This document shows, in pieces, positions 43,887 to 51,048 of a stretch of DNA of 64,000 nt (position 1 is the first letter of the stretch; each line of letters opens with the position of its first letter). This DNA is from Sphingobacteriales bacterium 39-19 (GTDB lineage: Bacteria; Bacteroidota; Bacteroidia; Chitinophagales; Chitinophagaceae): NCBI GenBank assembly GCA_001898465.1, contig MKTX01000007.1, forward strand, positions 124,001 to 188,000. The letters are read 5' to 3'. The notes below the pieces were generated by a model. It was given only the letters and a program-made list of their open reading frames with translations. It did no database searches and was not told the origin of the DNA. A program made the translations under genes and the position numbers.

Positions 43887-45230
43887 CTATGGCCGGTTAA
43901 AGGTGATTCTTTTTCCTATATAAGAGTCATTTACCTTTCCGTTTTCATAAACGGGTTTACCATTTACGAATGTGGCACTTATTTGATGCGGAAATGTAAA
44001 GTTTTCAAATGGGCTCCACCCGCATTTGTATAAAATATTATTCGGCGTTACGGTATAAGGGGTATTCATATCTACTAATACCAGGTCAGCAAAGTATCCT
44101 TCCCGGATGTAGCCCCTATCCGCAATTTTAAAACAATCTGCTACAGCATGGCTCATCTTTTGAGCAATTTGTATAAGTGATATTTTTTTTTGCTCATAAT
44201 AATATAGCATTAACAGCAGCGGGTGTTGTACCAGGGGCAGGCCCGCATGGGCTTTTTCATAAGGGGGTTGTTTTTCGCTTAACAGGTGTGGGGCATGATC
44301 GGTCGCAATTACATCTAATTGGTCGTTGATCAGTGCATTCCATAACGCCTCTTTATTTTCCGGGCTTTTTATGGCAGGGTTACATTTTATTTTATATCCC
44401 CATCTTTCATAATCCTCAGCTGTAAAATGAAGGTGGTGCACACATACTTCTGCGGTAATTCTTTTTTCAGCAAGCGGTGCCAGGTTGCCAAACAAGGCTA
44501 ATTCTTTTTGTGTACTAATGTGTAAAATATGTAATCGGGTATTGTTTTTTTGAGCCAATTGTATGGCCATTAAAGAAGATGCGTAGCATGCATTTTCATC
44601 CCTGATGAGGGGATGATCACCGGGTTGTAATTCGGGCTTAATTTTTTTTATGCGATCATAATTATTCTTAATGATTTGCTCGTCTTCACAATGGGTGGCA
44701 ATTAAAATTTCACTTTCACTAAATATTGTATGGAGTGTATTGTAATTATCAACCAGCATATTACCGGTACTGCTCCCCAAAAAAATTTTTAAACCACAAA
44801 TATCATTTTTATGCTTATTTACTTTTAACGCTTCTGCTGCATTATCATTACTAACCCCCATATAAAAAGAATAGTTAGCTGCAGATACTTCTGCCGCCCT
44901 GTTATATTTATCCTGGAGTAAGGAAAGGGTGAGTGCATTAGGGATGGTATTCGGCATTTCCATAAAACTGGTAACACCTCCTGCAACTGCAGCACGGCTT
45001 TCTGTAAAAATATCAGCTTTATGGGTAAGCCCGGGTTCCCTGAAATGTACCTGGTCGTCTATAACCCCGGGAAATAAATAACGGCCATTACCCTGAATTT
45101 CATTTACCGCTTCCTTTACTGACAGGGAGGGCCCTATTTTTTCAATACGATCATTTGAAACTAATAAATCGGCTTCTTTTATTTTGCCTTCATTTACAAT
45201 AGATATATCTTTAAAAAGGTATTTTTGCAT
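43887..45230 (-). CDS. pyrC: Dihydroorotase, with Gln in place of the first metal His
   Basis: Dihydroorotase closes carbamoyl-aspartate in pyrimidine synthesis. The 447-residue type I-like protein shows FPGVIDDQVHFREPG, MEMPNTIPNAL, Lys148 in GLKIFLGSSTG (carbamylated Lys), His180 in IATHCEDE, His237 in LHILHIST and Asp311 in VIATDHAPHLLSEK. The expected HxH pair reads Gln60-Val-His62, so the first His is missing while every other ligand is present. I recall DDQVHFREPG in other Bacteroidota enzymes, so it may be a lineage feature. A non-dihydroorotase cyclic amidohydrolase remains possible. Confidence 0.85.
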   Translation of the reverse strand: MQKYLFKDISIVNEGKIKEADLLVSNDRIEKIGPSLSVKEAVNEIQGNGRYLFPGVIDDQVHFREPGLTHKADIFTESRAAVAGGVTSFMEMPNTIPNALTLSLLQDKYNRAAEVSAANYSFYMGVSNDNAAEALKVNKHKNDICGLKIFLGSSTGNMLVDNYNTLHTIFSESEILIATHCEDEQIIKNNYDRIKKIKPELQPGDHPLIRDENACYASSLMAIQLAQKNNTRLHILHISTQKELALFGNLAPLAEKRITAEVCVHHLHFTAEDYERWGYKIKCNPAIKSPENKEALWNALINDQLDVIATDHAPHLLSEKQPPYEKAHAGLPLVQHPLLLMLYYYEQKKISLIQIAQKMSHAVADCFKIADRGYIREGYFADLVLVDMNTPYTVTPNNILYKCGWSPFENFTFPHQISATFVNGKPVYENGKVNDSYIGKRITFNRP

Positions 45231-45260
45231 GTAACGATTTTTTAATTTGTTTTATATTAC

Positions 45261-45268
45261 CAAACTTA
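45261..45268 (-). promoter_or_regulatory. -7 element of the pyrC-mutS-like operon
   Basis: The minus strand reads TAAGTTTG, an exact TAnnTTTG match, 30 bases before the pyrC ATG. It lies only four bases from the divergent RemB-like start codon at 45273, so the two genes share a very short control region. Confidence 0.5.
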
Positions 45269-45272
45269 GCTT

Positions 45273-46988
45273 ATGCGAATGATAAAAAAACTGGCCTGCT
45301 CATTCCTGTTGTTTTTCCCGATCATTGCCTTTTCTCAATCTACCTATTTACCCCTGGGCTCAGAAGAATATCATTTTATTGACAGGCTTGAAATTAAGCA
45401 ACAAAAAAATACTGACCTTAATTTTTCTACATTAAAACCCTATAATCGCCGTTTTATAGTTCAGGAAGCGGAATTTTTAGATAGCGCCAGGATGGGATAT
45501 GTAGATAGTAATCATATTGATCATTACAAAGAATGGACTGACCTAAGGCTAAATCCCATTGATGACTATAATTTAAAAAGCTTACTGCTGAACAATAGTG
45601 AATGGGTAACAGGTTCTAAAGAAGGATTTGCCAGCAAACGCCCTTTTCTTAAAACATTTTATAAAAACAAGGCAAATTTTTATGAAGTAGATCAACCCAA
45701 TTTTTTCCTGGCCATTAATCCTGTTTTCCAGCTCAATTTTGCAAAAGAACAAAATAATGGGAACCTGGTTTATATCAATAGCCGTGGTATTAGCGCCCGG
45801 GGAAGTATATCAAAAAAAGTAGGGTTTTATACCATGGTTACCGATAACCAGGAGCGTGGCCCTTCTTATTTTCAAAGCCTGGTAAACACTACCCGTGCTG
45901 TACCGGGCGTGGGATTTTATAAACCCTTTAAAACCACAGGCGGTTTCGATTATTTTGATGCCCGGGGTTATTTTACATTTAATGCGGCTAAGTTTATTGA
46001 CTTTCAAATGGGGTATGATAAAAATTTTATAGGTAACGGGTATCGCAGTTTATTTTTAAGCGATGTAGGGAATAGTTACCTGTTTGTAAAGATCAATACC
46101 CGCATCTGGAAATTTAATTACCAGAACCTGTACATGGAACTGATGCCCCAGTTTACAAAAAAGAGCGATACCCTGCTGGACCGGAAATATGCTGCCGTGC
46201 ATCATTTAAGTATCAATGTAACCAAATGGCTCAACCTGGGATTGTTTGAAGCAGTGGTTTTTGGGCGGCGTAATCGTTTCGATTTTCAATACCTGAACCC
46301 CATTATTTTTTATCGCCATATTGAGGGTACGGTGGGCAGCCCGGATAATGCCATTGCGGGTTTTGATTTTAAAGCCAATGTGGCTAAGCAGTTCCAGTTT
46401 TATGGACAATTCCTGCTCGATGAATTTAGAATTAATGAACTGCGTAAAACCCCAAAGAGTTGGGTGAACAAATTTGGCATACAAGCCGGGGCAAAATATA
46501 TAGATGCATTTATGATTAAGAATTTAGATTTGCAGGCAGAAGTAAACCGGGTACGTCCTTTCACGTATTCACATTACGATACTACTGCTAACTATACGCA
46601 TTATAACCAGCCCATGGCACATCCCTTAGGCGCTAATTTTACTGAGTTTATTGGAATTGTTCGCTATCAACCGGCACCCCGCTGGATGCTGAATGCTACC
46701 GTAATTGCTTATGAAAAAGGGCTGGATTCACTGAACAGTAATTTTGGAGGTGATATATTTAAACCCTATACAACCCGGAGCGGCTCCGAGTTTTCTGTGG
46801 CCGGTGGTGTAAAAGCCCGCTGCCTCAATGCCATGGCATCAGCTACTTTTGAGTTTAAAGAAAACCTGTTCTTTGATATTTCTGCACAATACCGCAGTTT
46901 TAGCGTACAAGGCATTAAGTCGCCATCTAATACCATGCTGAGCGCCGGTATAAGAGTGAATATGGCAAGGCGAGTTTATGATTATTAA
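45273..46988 (+). CDS. Outer-membrane beta-barrel protein, RemB/Wzi-like
   Basis: The 571-residue protein has a signal peptide (LACSFLLFFPIIAFSQS), then alternating aromatic-rich strands throughout (GYDKNFIGNGYRSLFLSDVGNSYLFVKINTRIWKFNYQNLYMEL in pieces, FQFYGQFLLDEFRIN, FFDISAQYRSFSVQG), ending near the C-terminus in a strand plus RRVYDY. This resembles gliding-motility protein RemB and the Wzi capsule-assembly barrel. An adhesin-mobilising or polysaccharide-anchoring role is possible. The start may be ATG 45273 or 45279. It is divergent from pyrC. Confidence 0.7.
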   Translation: MRMIKKLACSFLLFFPIIAFSQSTYLPLGSEEYHFIDRLEIKQQKNTDLNFSTLKPYNRRFIVQEAEFLDSARMGYVDSNHIDHYKEWTDLRLNPIDDYNLKSLLLNNSEWVTGSKEGFASKRPFLKTFYKNKANFYEVDQPNFFLAINPVFQLNFAKEQNNGNLVYINSRGISARGSISKKVGFYTMVTDNQERGPSYFQSLVNTTRAVPGVGFYKPFKTTGGFDYFDARGYFTFNAAKFIDFQMGYDKNFIGNGYRSLFLSDVGNSYLFVKINTRIWKFNYQNLYMELMPQFTKKSDTLLDRKYAAVHHLSINVTKWLNLGLFEAVVFGRRNRFDFQYLNPIIFYRHIEGTVGSPDNAIAGFDFKANVAKQFQFYGQFLLDEFRINELRKTPKSWVNKFGIQAGAKYIDAFMIKNLDLQAEVNRVRPFTYSHYDTTANYTHYNQPMAHPLGANFTEFIGIVRYQPAPRWMLNATVIAYEKGLDSLNSNFGGDIFKPYTTRSGSEFSVAGGVKARCLNAMASATFEFKENLFFDISAQYRSFSVQGIKSPSNTMLSAGIRVNMARRVYDY

Positions 46989-47001
46989 TAAAACTACCCT
47001 T

Positions 47002-47925
47002 TTATGAATGCAGGATATAAAACAGGGTAAATACACTAATAAACACCCATAACAAAACTGCCAGTAGCACGGGTTTAAAACCTGTTGCTTTTAAATCGGT
47101 AATGGAAATGGTAGTACCTACTAAAAATAAAGTAAGCAATAAAAGCCTTTTGGAAATAAATACAATGCCCCCGGTAATATTTTCGGGTAATAAATGATAG
47201 CTGTTTATAAAAATGGCGGCAATAAATAATCCAATAAAATACGGGATTTTTATTTTTTCACCTTTGGTTCTGAATAAAAACATAGAGAATATAGAGAGTG
47301 GTATAATCCATAAAGTTCTTGAAAGTTTTACGGTAGTAGCAATACGCAATGCTTCTTCGCCATATTCCAGGGCAGCCCCCACTACCGAACTGGTATCATG
47401 AATGGCGATGGCAGCCCATAAGCCAAATTGATGCTGGCTTAAGTGAAACAGGTGACCGATGCCGGGAAAAATAAATAAGGCAATGGAATTAAGCAGAAAT
47501 ACAATACCCAATGCAATACTGATAGATTCACTATTTGCCCTGATCACCGGGGCAATGGCAGCTATAGCGCTTCCGCCACATATAGAAGTACCCGAAGTTA
47601 CCAGGTGACCTAATTTTTTATCTACTTTTAAAAACCGGGTGAGTACAATACCCAGGCTTACGGTAAGTAGGATGGAGTAAAAGGTTAAACTTAGCCCGTC
47701 CTTGCTCGTCTGTAATGTCTCTTTAATATACATGCCAAAACCAAGCCCTACCACCGCAATTTTTAATAAATAATGAATGGCCTTCTGGCATTGCATTTTA
47801 AAAGGGTTTTTAAAAATAAGGGTGAACAGGAACCCGGAAAGTAATGCCATTGGGCTATTTATAATACCTGATAAGGAAATTATCATCAGCATGAAATAGA
47901 CTGGGGTTCTTAATTTGCCTGTCAT
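47002..47925 (-). CDS. yeiH: YeiH-family putative sulfate/sulfite export permease
   Basis: The 307-residue protein has about ten helices and the UPF0324 signatures GLGFGMYIKETLQTS, HLVTSGTSICGGSAIAAIAPVI (about 108-129) and AAIAIHDTSSVVGAALEYGEEAL. YeiH proteins are proposed sulfur oxyanion exporters; taurine- and cysteate-degrading bacteria carry related genes. It is downstream of a LysR regulator on the same strand, as yeiE-yeiH are neighbours in E. coli. A promoter plus LysR-type dyads separate the two genes. Confidence 0.88.
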   Translation of the reverse strand: MTGKLRTPVYFMLMIISLSGIINSPMALLSGFLFTLIFKNPFKMQCQKAIHYLLKIAVVGLGFGMYIKETLQTSKDGLSLTFYSILLTVSLGIVLTRFLKVDKKLGHLVTSGTSICGGSAIAAIAPVIRANSESISIALGIVFLLNSIALFIFPGIGHLFHLSQHQFGLWAAIAIHDTSSVVGAALEYGEEALRIATTVKLSRTLWIIPLSIFSMFLFRTKGEKIKIPYFIGLFIAAIFINSYHLLPENITGGIVFISKRLLLLTLFLVGTTISITDLKATGFKPVLLAVLLWVFISVFTLFYILHS

Positions 47926-47943
47926 TGTATTTTTTTAAGAATA

Positions 47944-47975
47944 CAAAGGTACGGGCCTACTATAACCATCAGCAA
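47944..47975 (-). promoter_or_regulatory. Promoter of the YeiH permease gene
   Basis: On the minus strand TTG (47973-47975), a 21-base spacer and TACCTTTG (47944-47951) match the Bacteroidota consensus. The predicted transcription start is near 47940, 15 bases before the ATG. Confidence 0.65.
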
Positions 47976-47977
47976 TG

Positions 47978-48008
47978 CAAATTGGCATTTGAAATAACTA
48001 TAAGTTAT
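47978..48008. promoter_or_regulatory. LysR-type binding dyads between lysR and yeiH
   Basis: ATAACT-ATA-AGTTAT at 47994-48008 is a perfect dyad containing the T-N11-A pattern of LysR regulators, centred about 61 bases before the predicted yeiH start site. CAAAT-TGGC-ATTTG at 47978-47991 is a second perfect dyad centred near -45. These are the usual places of the recognition and activation sites. The first dyad covers the lysR stop codon. Confidence 0.55.
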
Positions 48009-48882
48009 GGTTGTGCAAAAAAAAACGTTGAAACTGGTCCATGGTTTTTGACTGAAACCCGGTGCGGCATACAAAGTAAAACCATCTTTCAAAAACCAGG
48101 TCTTTGATGGGGATTATTTTTAGTTTATGGTATAATATATCTTCCCGGATGGCATGCCGGGAAACCAGGGCAAAACTATTAGTATGGTATAAATAATTCT
48201 TTATGGCTTCGGTACTGTTTAAATGCACGGTTACATTTAATTTATCAATACCCTGGCTTTTTAAAGTTTTATAAATGATTTTTCGGGTTCCCGACCCCGC
48301 TTCTCTTTCAATAATCGGGCATTGTATAAACTCTTTTTTAGAAACCGGGCCTTGCTTTATGCTATTATTACCAAACCGGGTTACTAAAACGATTTCATCT
48401 TTTATAAAATTTTTGAACTGTAGTTTCCGGTTTGTATTTTTCCCTTCGGTAATACCAAAATCCAACTGCTGATTCAGGATTAACTCTTCTATTTCTTCAG
48501 AATTACCACTCTTAATAGTAAAGTGGGTAATAGGATATTTGAGTTTATAAGTGGCCAGTATTTTAGGTACTACATAATTAGCAACTGTGGTGCTGGCCCC
48601 AAAATTTAATTGTGCGGGTGTTTCTTTTTCAGGGTTCAGGAAACGGTCTTCCATTTCTGAATAAATGGCCAATATTTTATCAGTATACTGTAAAAAAAGG
48701 ATACCCTGTGGCGTAAGCTCTATACTATTTCGTTTTCGTATAAAAAAATTGGTTTTGTACAACGATTCTAATTCACCAATTACTTTTGAAACAGCCGGTT
48801 GAGAAATAAATAATTTTTCTGCTGCCTTGGTAAAACTTAAATGGTGTGCAGCAGCTTTAAAAATGTGTAATTTGGTTCGCAT
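47998..48882 (-). CDS. LysR-family transcriptional regulator (YeiE-like)
   Basis: The 294-residue protein has the winged helix-turn-helix at the N-terminus (IFKAAAHHLSFTKAAEKLFISQPAVSKVIGELE, about 8-40) and a LysR substrate-binding domain with FGASTTVANYVVPKILA, LDFGITEGKNTN, IVLVTRFGN and REAGSGTRKII. It closely resembles YeiE/CysL-type regulators that sense sulfur oxyanions. Its gene precedes yeiH on the same strand, with two LysR-type dyads in the gap, so it very likely controls yeiH. Confidence 0.9.
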   Translation of the reverse strand: MRTKLHIFKAAAHHLSFTKAAEKLFISQPAVSKVIGELESLYKTNFFIRKRNSIELTPQGILFLQYTDKILAIYSEMEDRFLNPEKETPAQLNFGASTTVANYVVPKILATYKLKYPITHFTIKSGNSEEIEELILNQQLDFGITEGKNTNRKLQFKNFIKDEIVLVTRFGNNSIKQGPVSKKEFIQCPIIEREAGSGTRKIIYKTLKSQGIDKLNVTVHLNSTEAIKNYLYHTNSFALVSRHAIREDILYHKLKIIPIKDLVFERWFYFVCRTGFQSKTMDQFQRFFLHNHNL

Positions 48883-48993
48883 GGATGCTTAATTCATAAA
48901 ATTAAAAAAAGCGTAAAACATTTTTAGGTAATGGCACAAAATGGATTTGCTGTTGCTAAATGGTAAATAACATGAAGCGCATACCCGGTTTTA

Positions 48994-50283
48994 TTACGGG
49001 GCGCTCACTTCTTCTAAAGCCAATGCCTCTGCAGATTCTGTGGCTGTTCTTATCTTAGATTTGTGAACAAAGCTAATGGTTATAATAACAAGTGAAAGCC
49101 ACATAATAATGGCACATGAAAACAAAATTTCATTGGGATGAGGAACAGCAAACAGGCCTACTCCTTGTAATCCCTGGTTCAATAAAACGAGTTCCTGTAA
49201 AACAAAACCAAATATAAAACTGTAGATGGCAAAGCGTGGGAAATTTATTTTTGTGCTCATTTGTATAAACCCAAGCAGGAAAAAGCTAATGATGCCGACA
49301 AAGGACAGGTGAAGGTAGCCGATTATGATTGCCCGGGAACCAAAGGCAATATGAGATAAAAAGGGAACCATCGATAAAAATTGTAACGTTATTTTAAACG
49401 TCAGGGTAGCTGTACTCAGTAAAAAAAGTAATTTAACAGGGTACGGTAAAATAGAATTATCGTGCCTGTAAAAGGCTTTTAAAACCTTGGTTAAAGGGAG
49501 TATGGCAACAAGTTGTACAATGGCAAATATCCAGGCAATAAGATTTAAATAAAAAGGCAATTCCATCCAGATAATAGATAATAAAAAAGTGGGTGCGGCG
49601 CTAATGGCTAAAGGTAAATAAGTGGCACGGCTTATTTTAATTAACCGGGCCATCGATGCCGGTGAAGCCGTCATACCTATTAAATAAAACAAAACGCCCA
49701 TACAAACAAAAATGAACCAGCCATTATATTGAAAATGTAAGAAAAAGTACATGGCCGATAAATAAAAATCTTTTACCGGGTATCTTACATACATTAAATA
49801 AGCAAGCGCAAAAGTTCCAATAGAGGAGATACCCCATAAGATTAACCCTGTTTTAAACCAACTGCTAATATGGGGCGTATCTTTTACTAAACTTAAATCC
49901 CTCCAGCAACACACTATATATATATAAGAAAACAGGATTGACATTACCATCAGCGTAATGGGGATTATACTATACCCCAGTAAAATGAAAGAAATAAGCA
50001 TGCCGTAAGCCGAAAACGTAAATCCATACAATACAATCTTATAAATTTTATTATACCTGAAAATATGATTATGCTGTAAATAATAGATCAGGAAAATCAT
50101 GAGGCTGAGGGATACCCAGCCGGAAAAAGCAAAATTGGAATGGGCATTTAATAAATACTTTTGATTGACTTCCGGTAGTGGAAAACTGATTTTATACCTG
50201 AGGATTACACCAAATAACGCTAACAGGCTAAAATTGAAAATAGAAACCTGGAACCATTTGCGTGTTGAAATTGAATTACTCAT
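48994..50283 (-). CDS. Heme-copper-oxidase-like membrane protein divergent from the nos genes
   Basis: The 429-residue protein has about twelve helices and three His-containing helix motifs: His48 in LNAHSNFAFSGWVSL, His183 in YFFLHFQYNGWFIF and His325 in IIIGYLHLSFVGII. These resemble the helices of cytochrome oxidase subunit I and NorB/NnrS-like proteins, but the full set of copper and heme ligands is not present. The last 20 residues are polar. It is divergent from the nos operon with a shared control region holding two Crp/Fnr-type dyads, so a part in N2O or NO metabolism is likely. I cannot name the family with certainty. Confidence 0.65.
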   Translation of the reverse strand: MSNSISTRKWFQVSIFNFSLLALFGVILRYKISFPLPEVNQKYLLNAHSNFAFSGWVSLSLMIFLIYYLQHNHIFRYNKIYKIVLYGFTFSAYGMLISFILLGYSIIPITLMVMSILFSYIYIVCCWRDLSLVKDTPHISSWFKTGLILWGISSIGTFALAYLMYVRYPVKDFYLSAMYFFLHFQYNGWFIFVCMGVLFYLIGMTASPASMARLIKISRATYLPLAISAAPTFLLSIIWMELPFYLNLIAWIFAIVQLVAILPLTKVLKAFYRHDNSILPYPVKLLFLLSTATLTFKITLQFLSMVPFLSHIAFGSRAIIIGYLHLSFVGIISFFLLGFIQMSTKINFPRFAIYSFIFGFVLQELVLLNQGLQGVGLFAVPHPNEILFSCAIIMWLSLVIITISFVHKSKIRTATESAEALALEEVSAP

Positions 50284-50357
50284 ATATACCCAGCTTGATT
50301 AGTTTATTAAAATATCAATGAATAAGTCAAAAAAAGACAGATTCCTTTAATTGAAAC

Positions 50358-50371
50358 ATGACCAAAATCAT
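50358..50371. promoter_or_regulatory. Crp/Fnr-geometry dyad 1 in the nos control region
   Basis: ATGA-CCAAAA-TCAT: perfect four-base arms with the N6 gap of the Crp/Fnr family. It is centred 33 bases upstream of a TTTTTTTG -7-like string (minus strand, 50328-50335) of the divergent membrane-protein gene. Confidence 0.5.
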
Positions 50372-50388
50372 TGCCATTTTTACAAAGA

Positions 50389-50404
50389 TATGAGTCTTAT
50401 CATA
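50389..50404. promoter_or_regulatory. Crp/Fnr-geometry dyad 2 in the nos control region
   Basis: TATGA-GTCTTA-TCATA: perfect five-base arms, N6 gap, as in TGTGA-N6-TCACA. Its centre is 32 bases upstream of the centre of the TAAATTTG -7 element, about -40 from the predicted start, the class II activator position. Confidence 0.6.
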
Positions 50405-50424
50405 GAGAATTCTGCTGACATTCG

Positions 50425-50432
50425 TAAATTTG
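50425..50432 (+). promoter_or_regulatory. -7 element of the nos operon
   Basis: TAAATTTG matches TAnnTTTG exactly, 21 bases before the cytochrome ATG. No TTG is found at -33; the Crp/Fnr-type dyad occupies that place, as expected for an activator-dependent promoter. Confidence 0.6.
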
Positions 50433-50453
50433 CCTACGTAAAACAAGTTTCAT

Positions 50454-50948
50454 ATGAAGAAAATATTTTTTTTAGCAATCCTGGCATCTTTCTCAGTAAT
50501 CTTCCTGCTTTCTTGCGGAGGAGATAAAAGCAAGACAGCAGAATCCACTACACCTGAAACTTCAGCCACTGAAGAAGGTACAACCCCTTCTACCGCTGAC
50601 TATGATCCCAACAGGGGAGAAGGTAAATTTCATGATGTGGTTCTTAGCGATAAGCTGGATGCAGCTATGGCCGAAAAAGGTGAAAAAATCGCAGCCCTCA
50701 AATGCGAATCATGCCACAAACTTACTGACGAAAGATTGGTAGGCCCAGGATGGAAAGGAGTTACAACAAGACACAAACCAGAATGGATTTTAAACTTCAT
50801 GACCAATACAGATGCCATGATAGATAAAGATCCTAAAGCTCAGGCAATGCTTGAAATTTGTTTGGTTAGAATGCCAAATCAAAGTTTATCAGATGATGAA
50901 GCGCATGCTATTCTTGAATTCATGCGTAAGAACGACGGAGTAAAATAA
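50454..50948 (+). CDS. c-type cytochrome lipoprotein of the nos cluster
   Basis: The 164-residue protein has a lipoprotein signal (FFLAILASFSVIFLLSCGGD, Cys near 21), a Thr/Ser/Glu-rich linker, and a single class I heme site CESCHK (about residues 83-88) with a probable distal Met in VRMPNQSLSDDEAHAILEFM. It is the first gene of the nos operon, 100 bases before nosZ, and probably delivers electrons to NosZ in the periplasm. Confidence 0.9.
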   Translation: MKKIFFLAILASFSVIFLLSCGGDKSKTAESTTPETSATEEGTTPSTADYDPNRGEGKFHDVVLSDKLDAAMAEKGEKIAALKCESCHKLTDERLVGPGWKGVTTRHKPEWILNFMTNTDAMIDKDPKAQAMLEICLVRMPNQSLSDDEAHAILEFMRKNDGVK

Positions 50949-50991
50949 TTCTTTCTTTCTCTTTACTATAAAAAAATTAGTATCCCACTGA

Positions 50992-51014
50992 TATAGGGGC
51001 TTCGTGCGCCTATA
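50992..51014 (+). other. RNA hairpin between the cytochrome and nosZ
   Basis: TATAGGGGC (50992-51000) pairs with GCGCCTATA (51006-51014), one G-G mismatch, five-base loop. It is followed by A-rich sequence, not T, so it is not an intrinsic terminator. It may stabilise the nosZ 5-prime end or tune the ratio of the two proteins. Confidence 0.45.
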
Positions 51015-51048
51015 AAAAAAATAAAAATTACAATAAAACTAAATTGTT

